From NCBI GenBank assembly GCA_042090785.1, contig JBELIP010000001.1, positions 310,001 through 374,000 on the forward strand: a stretch of DNA of 64,000 nt, in the 5' to 3' direction. Below, piece after piece: positions 53,901 through 63,071 of this stretch. Source of the stretch: UBA7434 sp042090785. Its GTDB lineage: Bacteria; Pseudomonadota; Gammaproteobacteria; Pseudomonadales; UBA7434. A program made the translations under genes and the position numbers. Below the pieces are notes generated by a model, which saw nothing but the letters and a program-made list of their open reading frames with translations, ran no database searches and had not been told where the DNA came from. The stretch's first letter is position 1. Every line of letters begins with the position of its first letter.

Positions 53901-55364
53901 TTAGTAGTTGTTGGCACTTAAAATATTCAAACCTTTCAATAAGGTAAGTGCTTCATACAACTGATTATCTTTATTGACAAGCTCTTTATCAGCATCAAGC
54001 GCTTCGCTGGCATCTGTTTTACTTGATTCATCATTGGTGTTTTCTAGGTGCCCATGAAGGTCGGCTTCAAATATTTGGCCGTTGGATTTTAATTTAGTGA
54101 TCTTTGCTCGTTCTACCGTGATGTCGGGCACAATGCCTTGCGCCTGAATGGACCGGCCTTTAGGCGTAAAGTAGCGAGCAGTTGTGAGTTTCATGCCGCG
54201 CTTTTCTGACAATTGTATAACGGTTTGAACGGAACCTTTACCAAAGCTATTGGTGCCTAAAATAATAGCGCGCTTATGATCTTGTAATGCGCCAGCAACA
54301 ATTTCAGATGCCGATGCCGAGCCGCCATTAATTAATACAACTAATGGCCAGTTAAATGTTTCGTCGCCAGAGTGCGCTTCAAAGCGTGAGGCAGATTCAC
54401 GGATACGGCCTTCGGTATAAACAATGAGACCTTCTTCTATAAAAGCATCAACCACTTCAACCGCGGCTTGAAGTACGCCGCCAGGATTATTGCGTAAATC
54501 GAGGATGACGCCGTTAATGGTTTGCTCTTCATTTAATTTAATAAGCGCTTTTTTAAGATCAATGCCTGTATTACCCTGAAATTGCGCAATACGTAAATAG
54601 GCATAGTTATCTTCGAGCACACGGCTGCGAACACTGACGACAGAAATAATATCGCGCACTAACGTTAAATTAATTGGCTGCGGTACGCCTTGTCTAACAA
54701 CGGTTAAGTTAATTGAACTGCCTTTAGGGCCGCGCATTTTTTTAACGGCTTCGCCAAGACCAAGCCCTTTAACCGGCTTGTTATCTATTTTAATAATTAG
54801 ATCGCCGCTTTCCATGCCAGCTTTTTTTGCTGGCGTATCATCGATCGGCGAAATAACTTTAATAAAGCCATCTTCTATACCTACTTCTAAACCCAAACCG
54901 CCAAATTCGCCGGTGGCATTAACTTGTAAGTCTTCAAAGGTTTCAGGTTCAAGATAATTAGAGTGGGGGTCAAGCTCGGTTAACATGCCTTTAATAGCAT
55001 TTTGCAATAAGGTTTTATCGTCAACTTCTTCAACGTAAGCATTACGAATATGATTAAAAGCAGTGACAAACGAGCGTAAATCTTCGAGGGCAAGTTTGCC
55101 TTTAATTTCGGCATCATCGGTAGGTGTTAGTGCGTTTTCAGGATGGAGTGGTTCTAATGCCGGGGTAAGTTCTGAATTAAGTTCTGGCGTTATTTCAGGG
55201 GTTACTTCAGCAGGTAGTTTAGTAGGTAGTTCAGTAGATAGTTCAGAAGATAAGCCATCCTCTGCATAGCTAATAGAAGCTAGCGCTAAAAGACACAGCG
55301 TAAAAACTGATTGCGCGAATAATTGGCGCTGGCGAAACGGCAAATTCAATACAGTTAACAACAC
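53901..55364 (-). CDS. ctpA: S41 family carboxyl-terminal processing peptidase CtpA
   Basis: Periplasmic serine protease of 487 residues. A signal peptide (to about 34) is followed by a low-complexity linker with repeated E-L-(S/T/P) units (about 38-75), then a PDZ domain (GGLGLEVGIEDGFIKVISPIDDTPA) and the peptidase domain with the Ser in GGSASASEIVAGAL and Lys in SFGKGSVQT. Start is GTG after an AAGGATC Shine-Dalgarno. CtpA proteases act on peptidoglycan hydrolases, consistent with envC just upstream. Confidence 0.94.
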   Translation of the reverse strand: MLLTVLNLPFRQRQLFAQSVFTLCLLALASISYAEDGLSSELSTELPTKLPAEVTPEITPELNSELTPALEPLHPENALTPTDDAEIKGKLALEDLRSFVTAFNHIRNAYVEEVDDKTLLQNAIKGMLTELDPHSNYLEPETFEDLQVNATGEFGGLGLEVGIEDGFIKVISPIDDTPAKKAGMESGDLIIKIDNKPVKGLGLGEAVKKMRGPKGSSINLTVVRQGVPQPINLTLVRDIISVVSVRSRVLEDNYAYLRIAQFQGNTGIDLKKALIKLNEEQTINGVILDLRNNPGGVLQAAVEVVDAFIEEGLIVYTEGRIRESASRFEAHSGDETFNWPLVVLINGGSASASEIVAGALQDHKRAIILGTNSFGKGSVQTVIQLSEKRGMKLTTARYFTPKGRSIQAQGIVPDITVERAKITKLKSNGQIFEADLHGHLENTNDESSKTDASEALDADKELVNKDNQLYEALTLLKGLNILSANNY

Positions 55365-55477
55365 AAAGAGATCCTTTTAATAAGCTGGCAACAAACAATA
55401 AATGAGTACTCACTTGAAGCGATTCGTAGTGAATCATAGCGGTTAAACCGCCGTTTTGCGAACGACTGGTTACAATA

Positions 55478-56752
55478 TTAGCTTTTGCTACACCAATGGT
55501 TAGGGTTGTAAGGTTGGCCATTGTGGCGAATTTCAAAATACAAAGCGGCTGTAGATTGACCGCCGCTATTACCAACGGTTGCAATAGTTTCACCGCCGGC
55601 TACCCAGGCACCGGCATTTTGTAGCAAGCTTTCGTTATGGCCATATAAACTCATGTAGCCATTACCATGGTCAATAATCATTAATAAGCCCTGGCCCTGA
55701 AACCAATCGGCAAATACAACACGGCCAGCATAAATGGCTTTAATAGGTTCACCGGCATTAGCTTTTAGCGTTACGCCTTGCCAGTTAATGGATGAGCCGG
55801 AGCGCGCTTTACCAAATTGAAATTGTTGCTGGCCAGCCACAGGCCATGGCAGCCGCCCTTTTGCTTTGGCAAAGTCGCCATCGGGGACGGCAAAAACTTT
55901 ATTTTCTTTTTGTTTAGCCTCACGTTTAGCTTGTTTAGCCATGACTTTTGCTACATCGCTGAGTAATTGTTTAAGAGAGGCGCTATCGTTATCCAGTACT
56001 TTTATACGTTTTTCGTTGTTTTTGATATCTGCGGTTAACTGTTTCAGTTGTTGAGCACGTTCACGCTGCAGTGTTGCAAGTGATTGCTGTTGCTCGATGA
56101 GCAATTGTTGGTTGGCTTCTAGGATGGCATGTTGCTCCCGGATTTGATTGCTTACCTGCAACTTCTGCCTAACTGTTGCAGCATACTCATGAATTTTTTT
56201 ATTGCGCGCTTCATTAATATAACCCAAATACATGAGTTGTCGGTCAATAGACTCGGGGCTCTCTTGTTCAAAGAATACCTGTAGCTCACTTTGCTTACCC
56301 AGTTGGTAGGCCTGTCGTAAATGCTCGCCAATAAGTGCTTGTTGCTGTGTCTGTTGGCGTTGCAAATAAACTTGTTCTTGGCGAAGTTGGGATAGTTGCT
56401 GGTTAAGCTGTTGTTGTTTTTGAGTTAATTCGCGGTTTTTGGCGGCAAGTTTGCCAATTTTTATTTCGGTATCGCTAAAAGTCTTATTAATGCTGCTATG
56501 ACGATTGAGGTCACGCGACAAACGTTTTTTAATGGTTTTAAGCTCATTAAGCAATTTTGAGAGCTTTGCTTCATTAGCCGCGAGTTCTGCTCTTTTCGTC
56601 GGGGCGGCGTTGGCATGGGCGGCTTCTATAAATAAGGTGGTACTGGCTACAAGGCTTAAAGCCACAAAAAAAGCCAGCGAGAGGGCAAACCAGCGCAGTG
56701 TCTGACAAATTATGGGGCTTTGTGATGAGGGTATTTGGCTTATTTTGTCCAT
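55478..56752 (-). CDS. envC: Murein hydrolase activator EnvC
   Basis: A 424-residue periplasmic protein: signal anchor (about 22-45), a long Gln-rich coiled coil (about 50-290), and a C-terminal LytM (M23) domain from LPWPVAG near 305. The LytM domain ends in YFEIRHNGQPYNP and shows the degenerate zinc site of EnvC, so it activates amidases instead of cutting itself. Divergent from the yibN-like gene. In E. coli gpmM precedes envC; it is missing here. Confidence 0.92.
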   Translation of the reverse strand: MDKISQIPSSQSPIICQTLRWFALSLAFFVALSLVASTTLFIEAAHANAAPTKRAELAANEAKLSKLLNELKTIKKRLSRDLNRHSSINKTFSDTEIKIGKLAAKNRELTQKQQQLNQQLSQLRQEQVYLQRQQTQQQALIGEHLRQAYQLGKQSELQVFFEQESPESIDRQLMYLGYINEARNKKIHEYAATVRQKLQVSNQIREQHAILEANQQLLIEQQQSLATLQRERAQQLKQLTADIKNNEKRIKVLDNDSASLKQLLSDVAKVMAKQAKREAKQKENKVFAVPDGDFAKAKGRLPWPVAGQQQFQFGKARSGSSINWQGVTLKANAGEPIKAIYAGRVVFADWFQGQGLLMIIDHGNGYMSLYGHNESLLQNAGAWVAGGETIATVGNSGGQSTAALYFEIRHNGQPYNPNHWCSKS

Positions 56753-56828
56753 ATATCTCTATTTGTCTGCATTAGCCGGTATATATCATAGCGCCAAAAG
56801 AACCATTATATACACCTAACTAGCGAGC

Positions 56829-56906
56829 TATGTAGCTGTTATTGCTGACGATATCGTATAGATGGCTTTATACGACCCATCATATAGGATATATGGCAGC
56901 TACATA
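56829..56906. repeat. Nested inverted repeats between envC and the rhodanese gene
   Basis: TATGTAGCTG at 56829-56838 is an exact 10-base complement of 56897-56906. Inside it, TCGTATA (56854-56860) is complementary to TATACGA (56869-56875) over an 8-base loop. The symmetric structure lies in the middle of the divergent promoter region and could be a two-way operator or cruciform. Confidence 0.6.
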
Positions 56907-56994
56907 AAGTGGTAAGTTTTAGGTAGTGGATAAGGCAAACAGGCAGTGTATACTTGGCGCCCGAAAAAAACAGACAGGTAAAAAGCGCAGTCGT

Positions 56995-57423
56995 ATGCAA
57001 AAGTTTCTTATATTTGTTTCTGAACAATGGTTGTTAATCACAATGCTCGCGGCGGCGGTTGCCTCGTTAGCTTGGTTAGAGAATCGACGGGCGGGTAAAA
57101 GCCTATCGACTCATGCATTAACCGCATTAGTTAATCGTGATGAAGCGGTTGTTATTGATTTACGTGATAAAGCCGATTTTGATAATGGTCATATCGTCGA
57201 TGCGGTCAATGTACCGTTCACTAAATGGCAGTCGCAGCATAATGCCGGTGGCAAGACCGATTTACAGCAATACGGAAATAAACCGCTAGTGTTAGTTTGT
57301 AAATTGGGTCAGCAATCGTCTTATGTTGCTAAGCGTATTCAAACCGAAGGTGGCCCAGCCGTTTATCGTTTAGCCGGTGGCTTAACAGAATGGCAAGGTG
57401 CTCAGATGCCGCTGGTTAAATAG
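56995..57423 (+). CDS. yibN: Membrane-anchored rhodanese-like protein (YibN-like)
   Basis: About 142 residues: one membrane segment (residues 8-25) and a rhodanese domain with VIDLRDKADFDNGHIVDAVNVPF and the catalytic Cys in LVCKLGQQSS. Sulphur-transfer role in the periplasm or at the membrane is inferred. ATG 56995 (MQKFLIFV) is chosen; the frame opens 69 bases earlier but that part is Lys/Arg-rich and unlike the family. Directly followed by grxC. Confidence 0.88.
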   Translation: MQKFLIFVSEQWLLITMLAAAVASLAWLENRRAGKSLSTHALTALVNRDEAVVIDLRDKADFDNGHIVDAVNVPFTKWQSQHNAGGKTDLQQYGNKPLVLVCKLGQQSSYVAKRIQTEGGPAVYRLAGGLTEWQGAQMPLVK

Positions 57424-57424
57424 C

Positions 57425-57715
57425 ATGACAGAATTATCAACGTCACCAACATCTGAATCGCCACAACACAAGGTGCTGATGTATAGCACGCTGTATTGCC
57501 CTTACTGTATGGCAGCGCGTGATTTACTCGATGCAAAAGTGGTTGAGTACACAGATATTTCCGTAGAAGGCAATCCAGCATTGCGGGCAGAGATGTCACG
57601 GATAAGTGGTGCTCGCACGGTCCCACAAATATGGATTAATGATAGTCATGTTGGTGGCTATACCGAGCTTGCTGCCCTAGAGCGCAGCGGCCAGCTAGAT
57701 TTGCTTCTGGGCTAG
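57425..57715 (+). CDS. grxC: Glutaredoxin 3
   Basis: Glutathione-dependent disulphide reductase. The active site is CPYC near residue 25, and TVPQIWI and GGYTELAALE are the glutathione-binding blocks. The ATG at 57425 is one base after the yibN stop, so translation is coupled. The N-terminal extension of about 14 residues before the first strand is unusual for GrxC. Confidence 0.93.
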   Translation: MTELSTSPTSESPQHKVLMYSTLYCPYCMAARDLLDAKVVEYTDISVEGNPALRAEMSRISGARTVPQIWINDSHVGGYTELAALERSGQLDLLLG

Positions 57716-57902
57716 CATGGGCTAGGCTAATTAAGCAAAACAGGCTTAGTAAAACAAGCGAAGTAAAAAAGTCAGGCAAAAAACAATTTTAAATAGAGCG
57801 GCAGGATGCGGCTTAGTAATATAGACGTATGGACGTGCAACAGTTTAGGCGTAACAACCTACTTATAATTTAATCGCCAAGCGCGTAATGACGAGGTTAA
57901 CA

Positions 57903-58376
57903 ATGTCAGAGAATGAAAACGAAGCATCAGCAGATGCTGCTCCACAATTTGCGGTTCAACGTACTTTTATTAAAGACTTTTCTTTTGAAACGCCTATGGG
58001 TGTTAAAGTTTTTACAAAGGCTTTTCAGCCTAAAGTAAAAATGGATGTGAATACACGTGGTAATAAAGTTGCCGATGATATCCACGAAATTGTATTAACC
58101 ATTACGATTACTGCGCAAGTTGAAGATGAGACGGCGTATTTAATTGAGTTACAACAAGCGGGTATTTTTGCCATTTCGGGTTTTGCTGCTGAGCAGCTTC
58201 AGCATGTATTAGGCGCTGTTTGCCCTAACTTTTTGTTCCCATATGCGCGCGAAGCAATTGATAGCATGGCGGTTAAGGGTGGTTTCCCACCGTTATCATT
58301 AGCGCCAATTGATTTTGATGCTATTTTCCGTCAGTCGCAGGCTACTGCTGCAGATTCGGGACAGTCGCTCAACTAA
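57903..58376 (+). CDS. secB: Protein-export chaperone SecB
   Basis: Tetrameric cytosolic chaperone that passes preproteins to SecA, 157 residues from ATG 57903. QRTFIKDFSFETP, VVLTIT-type strand EIVLTITITAQVEDETAYLIELQQAGIFAI, and FPYAREAIDSMAVKGGFPPLSLAPIDFDAIF are diagnostic. Follows grxC after a 187-base gap without a gene; a terminator follows it. Confidence 0.97.
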   Translation: MSENENEASADAAPQFAVQRTFIKDFSFETPMGVKVFTKAFQPKVKMDVNTRGNKVADDIHEIVLTITITAQVEDETAYLIELQQAGIFAISGFAAEQLQHVLGAVCPNFLFPYAREAIDSMAVKGGFPPLSLAPIDFDAIFRQSQATAADSGQSLN

Positions 58377-58394
58377 GCGGTTGTTGAGTGTTTA

Positions 58395-58430
58395 AAAAAA
58401 CGCCTTGCATTGCTATGTAAGGCGTTTTTT
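58395..58430 (+). terminator. Rho-independent terminator of secB
   Basis: 15-base stem (AAAAAACGCCTTGCA, one G-T pair) over a 6-base loop with eight Ts after it, 18 bases beyond the secB stop. Confidence 0.92.
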
Positions 58431-58560
58431 TTGCTTTTCTTTTTATTATTGTCGGTATTATTGTCCTTAATGTTGTCGTTATTGTTAAAGATAACCTCAT
58501 CGTTTAATACAAAGAGAAAAGCCGATAAATTTTTCGAACCCAACTAGAAAATAATTAACT

Positions 58561-60123
58561 CTAGGCTGAAGGCCCTGCCATCACAATATCATCTGCAACA
58601 GCGTATTTTTTAAAGTTAGCAACAAATTGTGCTGCGAGCGTTTTAGCTTGCATGTCATAGGCGGCTGGATCCGACCATGTATCGCGGGGATTAAGCAGTT
58701 GCGTATCCACGCCGGGTACTGCAAGCGGTATATCGAGATTTAAAACATCTAAATGCTGCGTTTCAACATTGAGTAACTCGCCGTTTTGGATTGCGCTAAT
58801 GACCGCACGAGTCGTTGGAATATTAAAGCGTTTACCTTCACCGCCAGGCCCGCCCGAGCCACCAGTCCAGCCCGTATTTACCAAATACACACGACTGCCA
58901 AACTCTTCGACTCGCTTCATTAATAACTCGGCATAATCACCTGCAGGGCGGGGCATAAAAGGGGCTCCAAAGCAGGTTGAAAAAGCGGGTTGAATCCCTG
59001 CTTCACCACCAAGCTCAGTTGAACCAACGCGGGCAGTATAACCACTTAAAAAATGGTAGGCCGCAGCTTGTTTCGATAAAATAGAAACCGGCGGTAGTAC
59101 GCCCGATACATCACAGGTTAAAAAGATAACCACTTTAGGTTCGCCGGCTTTGTTTTCTACTACACGCTTATTCACATGCTCAAGCGGATAACAGCAACGC
59201 CCATTTTCAGTGAGGCTAGTATCATCATAATTGGGGGTGTCGGTTTCGTTTAAAACGACATTCTCGAGAATGGCACCGTTACGAATGGCATTCCAAATAA
59301 CGGGCTCGTTTTTTTGGCTTAGATTAATGGTTTTTGCATAGCAGCCACCTTCAATATTAAATACCGTACCGCGCCCCCAGCCATGTTCATCGTCGCCAAT
59401 TAAGTAGCGTGCTGGATCGGCAGATAAAGTGGTTTTACCGGTACCTGATAAGCCAAAAAATAATGCGGTGTCGCCATTTTCTCCAACATTTGCTGAGCAA
59501 TGCATGGGCAATACATCTTTTTCAGGCAGTAGAAAATTTTGTACCGAGAACATAGCTTTTTTCATTTCGCCGGCGTAGCGCATGCCTGCCAATAACACTT
59601 TGCGTTGAGCAAAATTAATAATAACGACACCATCACTGTGGGTACCGTCGCGCTCTGGGTCGCAACAAAAGCTCGCAACATTTAGAATTGACCACTCTTG
59701 TTTATTTTTAGGATTAAAATCTTCAGTATCAACACGGACAAACATATTGCGACCAAACAAATTTTGCCAAGCCGTTTCAGTGTGCATGTTAACCGGTAGG
59801 TAGTGTTCATCATCGGCGCCGACATGCAGTTTTGCTTGAAATTGATCACGCTCAGCTAGATAGTCGCTAACGCGCTCCCAAAGCGCATCGAATTTATTCG
59901 CATTAAACGGACGATTAACTTTACCCCAATCTATTGCTTCTTGTGATGAAGGCTCTTGCACAATAAAGCGATCGGCGGGTGAACGACCGGTACGATGACC
60001 GGTAGTAATGAGTAGCGCGCCATTATCGGCAAGTACGCCTTCCTTACGGGATAAAGCTAATTTAATTAAGCTTTCTGCATCAAGGTTGTGATGAATAATG
60101 GGCTGTTCGCTAACTGCATTCAT
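58561..60123 (-). CDS. pckA: Phosphoenolpyruvate carboxykinase (ATP)
   Basis: Gluconeogenic enzyme converting oxaloacetate and ATP to phosphoenolpyruvate, 520 residues. The P-loop is FGLSGTGKTTLSAD near 235, followed by LIGDDEHGW (Asp for metal), FNIEGGCYAKTI and FLTCDVSGVLPP. It is the ATP-dependent bacterial form. In E. coli it follows the hslO gene as here, on the same strand. The 278-base gap upstream holds no gene. Confidence 0.98.
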   Translation of the reverse strand: MNAVSEQPIIHHNLDAESLIKLALSRKEGVLADNGALLITTGHRTGRSPADRFIVQEPSSQEAIDWGKVNRPFNANKFDALWERVSDYLAERDQFQAKLHVGADDEHYLPVNMHTETAWQNLFGRNMFVRVDTEDFNPKNKQEWSILNVASFCCDPERDGTHSDGVVIINFAQRKVLLAGMRYAGEMKKAMFSVQNFLLPEKDVLPMHCSANVGENGDTALFFGLSGTGKTTLSADPARYLIGDDEHGWGRGTVFNIEGGCYAKTINLSQKNEPVIWNAIRNGAILENVVLNETDTPNYDDTSLTENGRCCYPLEHVNKRVVENKAGEPKVVIFLTCDVSGVLPPVSILSKQAAAYHFLSGYTARVGSTELGGEAGIQPAFSTCFGAPFMPRPAGDYAELLMKRVEEFGSRVYLVNTGWTGGSGGPGGEGKRFNIPTTRAVISAIQNGELLNVETQHLDVLNLDIPLAVPGVDTQLLNPRDTWSDPAAYDMQAKTLAAQFVANFKKYAVADDIVMAGPSA

Positions 60124-60401
60124 GCGTGGATATTTTCCTGTTTCGTTTTTTGGTGGCGTTGAAAGGCAAGTATTTAGTGTGTACGAGTTATATTTTCACC
60201 CGTTTTTGTATCTCCAACTGATGGGTTGGTCACTTTTGGAGAGCGAGAGAGTATGACAGAAGTAAGCGGTGAGTGGTATGCAGATAGCGTTAAGCGGGAC
60301 GTAATTTTACATCCTTAATAGCCATTATTAATTTTATGAATAACAAGGCATTGTAAACGAGAACGTTTTATTAACATGTAATAAATAAGAGGTTCTTAAT
60401 T

Positions 60402-61352
60402 TTAATGACGAGTCTGGGTTAGGTCGATCCCCAACTGCTCTATATCCTTTTTACTAAAGCGATATCTGGCGCTACAAAATTCACAGTCCATCACAATTTC
60501 TTTATCGGCTTGCAGTATAGATGCTATTTCTAAAGGGTTAATTTGCATAAGCGCCGCCCCTGTTCGCTGGTACGAGCAGCTGCATTCAAAATCAATAGTA
60601 TCTGGTGGGGAAAGTTTCACTTGATGCTCATGGAATAAATTAAACAATAGCTTTTCTACAGACGCTTCGAGCAGCTCTTTATCGGTTAATGTGGAGGCCA
60701 GTGCCATTAGTTCTTCCCAGACATCATTGCTATTCTCTGCACCATTATCACCAATAAAATTATCGTTACTGGCGCGTTGATCTTCATGTGGCATACGTTG
60801 CAGTAAAATACCGGCAGCTGCGGTATCGGATGTGGCTAACTGGAACAGTGTTGGTAGTTGCTCGGATTGATTAAAATAAGCCTGCAAGCAAAGTGTAAGC
60901 GTGTCTTGATCGGCAGCTACAATACCTTGATAACGTTCGCCTTCTTCTGGCTCTATAGTAATGGCGAGTTGCCCAGGCCCCAATAATTGTTGGAAACCTT
61001 GCGTATCAGAATCACAGACCAGAGGCGTTTCTTCAGAGAGCCGTGCAACAGCACGAATTTTATGAGCCGTCGGCACCGCTAGTTCATTTGCAGCTTGGTT
61101 GATAATAGCCTCGGCCATTAATAGCTTAACAGCACCATCACCTCTTGCTTGTAATGACAAACGGGCATTGTGCTTAAGGTGAATACCCATTAACACGCAG
61201 GCTGTAATGCTTTCACCCAATAATGCGTTTATTGCCGGCGGGTAATTATGGCCGTTTAAGGCTTCAATAAAACTGTTTTGAAGTTTTACAATTGCCCCAC
61301 GAAATGGCTGGCCAGCAAAATAAAAGCGTTGTATTAAATCAGTATTAGACAT
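60402..61352 (-). CDS. hslO: Redox-regulated chaperone Hsp33
   Basis: Holdase activated by oxidation, about 316 residues. The N-terminal domain includes GESITACVLMG-type blocks; the C-terminal zinc redox switch has CSC (FECSCSY) and CEFC motifs about 33 residues apart. ATG 61352 (MSNTDLIQRF) is used; a TTG 18 bases earlier would add six residues. Spaced 103 bases from hslR, the known hslR-hslO order. Confidence 0.95.
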   Translation of the reverse strand: MSNTDLIQRFYFAGQPFRGAIVKLQNSFIEALNGHNYPPAINALLGESITACVLMGIHLKHNARLSLQARGDGAVKLLMAEAIINQAANELAVPTAHKIRAVARLSEETPLVCDSDTQGFQQLLGPGQLAITIEPEEGERYQGIVAADQDTLTLCLQAYFNQSEQLPTLFQLATSDTAAAGILLQRMPHEDQRASNDNFIGDNGAENSNDVWEELMALASTLTDKELLEASVEKLLFNLFHEHQVKLSPPDTIDFECSCSYQRTGAALMQINPLEIASILQADKEIVMDCEFCSARYRFSKKDIEQLGIDLTQTRH

Positions 61353-61455
61353 ATTTAAAGACTTATTCAAAGAATGATAAAAAAGTGATTAATGAGTAGC
61401 TACTAGAAAAACAAAGCAACACACCGTCATACGAATAGCATTAGGTGCAAAAAAG

Positions 61456-61863
61456 TTAATCGGATTCTGTGCCTTTTTTAAAGCGGTGAATTTGTCGACG
61501 CTGTTTTTTATTGGGTCGCTCCGCATGGTTGGGCATGGTTAAATTAGCCACCTTTCTTTCTGCTGCTCGTTTTTCACGTAAGGCTATACTTGCTTCGGTT
61601 TCGTCAAATAGTTTGCTTGCTTCTGTTGCATTGCGGCGTCGGTCAGATAGCATTTTAACCACCACGACTTTTTCATCCCAACCACAGCGAATGGTTAACA
61701 TAGCGCCTACCTCAGTGTTTTTACTGGTTTTAACTCGCTGGCCATTATAGTGAACCTTGCCACCTTCAATCGCTTGTTTGGCAAGGCTACGAGTTTTAAA
61801 AAAACGCGCGGCCCAGAGCCATTTATCAATTCGTACGGTATCAGTTGTGTTGGTTGTATTCAT
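61456..61863 (-). CDS. hslR: Ribosome-associated heat shock protein Hsp15
   Basis: S4-domain RNA-binding protein of 135 residues that binds nascent-chain-carrying free 50S subunits. VRIDKWLWAARFFKTRSLAKQAIEGGKVHYNGQRVK is the S4 motif; the C-terminal half is basic and ends RPNKKQRRQIHRFKKG. It is between yrfG and hslO as in E. coli. Confidence 0.95.
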   Translation of the reverse strand: MNTTNTTDTVRIDKWLWAARFFKTRSLAKQAIEGGKVHYNGQRVKTSKNTEVGAMLTIRCGWDEKVVVVKMLSDRRRNATEASKLFDETEASIALREKRAAERKVANLTMPNHAERPNKKQRRQIHRFKKGTESD

Positions 61864-61881
61864 TGTATCGCGCTCAGCGAA

Positions 61882-61939
61882 GTTGTAGCTTTGGCTGTAG
61901 TTGTTGTAGTTGTTGTAGTTATAGATATTGTAGTTATAG
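61882..61939. repeat. TTGTAG-type short tandem repeat between yrfG and hslR
   Basis: TTGTAG-related units recur at least four times (TTGTTGTAG twice in perfect tandem, plus GTTGTAG and ATTGTAG neighbours) in the 82 bases between the yrfG stop and the hslR start. It is a candidate slippage site in the leader of hslR. Confidence 0.6.
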
Positions 61940-61945
61940 AAATAA

Positions 61946-62620
61946 TTAAGGCATTAATTCCGACAGCGATTGAATGCCAGTATAGCATTCAGGCTCTCGC
62001 ATGGTTTGAGCTGGGCGCTGGCTGTCAGGATTCAACGGCATAATTAAATGTCGAATGCCATACTGGGCCGCTGATGCAAGCACCTGTTCATTATCATCAA
62101 CAAAAACGGTACGAGCTGGATTAAAAGAAAATTTTTCGGCGAATTGTTCCCAAAACGCAGGATTTTCTTTAGGTATACCAAAGTCATGAGAGGCATGCAC
62201 TTCATCAACATAGCTAGAAATATTGATGCTGGCGTCTTTTACCGCAAGTGTTTTGCGATGCGCATTGGTCACAATTAAAGATTTTACGGGCAGCGTATTT
62301 ACAGCGGTTAGCAATGCTTCTGCATAAGGTAAAAATTGAATCCGATTTTGTACCTCATATTTTAATGCAACAATATCAACCCCTAGCTGATCGCTCCAAT
62401 AGTCAATACAATAAAAATTAAGCGTGCCGAGCTGATTGCGAATTTTATCTTCTAAGAATTCTCGAGCTTCGTTTTCATGCCATTGTTTTATCGCTGCATA
62501 TTGTCTGGGCAAATGGTGTAACCAAAAATAATTATCATAGTGTAGATCCAACAGCGTGCCGTCCATATCGAATAACACGGTATCAATGCTGTGCCAATCT
62601 ATGTTGTGCGAATTACCCAT
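61946..62620 (-). CDS. yrfG: GMP/IMP nucleotidase YrfG (HAD family)
   Basis: HAD-superfamily phosphatase of 224 residues. Motif I is LFDMDGTLLD near residue 16, motif II is LIVTNAH, and motif III/IV is VFVDDNEQVLASA. FDLHYDNYFW-like segment LDLHYDNYFWLHHLPRQYA after motif I marks YrfG. It dephosphorylates purine nucleotides in E. coli. First gene of yrfG-hslR-hslO. Confidence 0.93.
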   Translation of the reverse strand: MGNSHNIDWHSIDTVLFDMDGTLLDLHYDNYFWLHHLPRQYAAIKQWHENEAREFLEDKIRNQLGTLNFYCIDYWSDQLGVDIVALKYEVQNRIQFLPYAEALLTAVNTLPVKSLIVTNAHRKTLAVKDASINISSYVDEVHASHDFGIPKENPAFWEQFAEKFSFNPARTVFVDDNEQVLASAAQYGIRHLIMPLNPDSQRPAQTMREPECYTGIQSLSELMP

Positions 62621-62828
62621 GCTATGTGCGCTTTAACCTTATGCTGGTTTATCGACTATTTTATTGTTTAGTTTTAGTAGTGATTATACGCATATTGTAA
62701 GGCGTTAAGATCATTGCGTCACAGGATTAATCCCTGCGACGCTTAGAGGGGAAAGGCGTCTAAATAAAATAACGAGCAAAGTAGATAGGAGAGGGGGCTT
62801 AAATTTTATCAGTAGTCTATAAGAGAGT

Positions 62829-63071
62829 TTAACGGCCTAAGCGCGAAAACTCTCTTAATTGTTTAGCACTCGGCCAACAAGTGCGGCCGACATAATAAAG
62901 TAACGCCATTTGTGCATCGGCCTTATTGCTAAACGGACCTGCTTGCTCATTCTTGGTATTGGTGACAAACCAAAGGCCATTCTTAATAGAAAAGCACTTT
63001 TTTAAATGTTGGCGACTCGATTTTTTTGGCGACTCGTTTTGTTCTGTTTTGGGCAACGGCTTAATGCTCAT
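62829..63071 (-). CDS. DUF6316 family small protein (copy 2)
   Basis: An 80-residue basic protein: a Lys/Ser-rich N-terminal 25 residues, then KCFSIKNGLWFVTNTKNEQAGPF and a short helix KADAQMALLYYVG, aligned with copy 1 at 52527-52751. The function is unknown. It lies between yrfG and the unknown SOS-box gene on the same strand. Confidence 0.75.
   Translation of the reverse strand: MSIKPLPKTEQNESPKKSSRQHLKKCFSIKNGLWFVTNTKNEQAGPFSNKADAQMALLYYVGRTCWPSAKQLREFSRLGR

Noticed and set aside
61750..62043. 97-codon plus-strand frame with a poly-valine stretch
   Set aside because: It is the antisense of the hslR start and the TTGTAG repeat; the valine run comes from the repeat.
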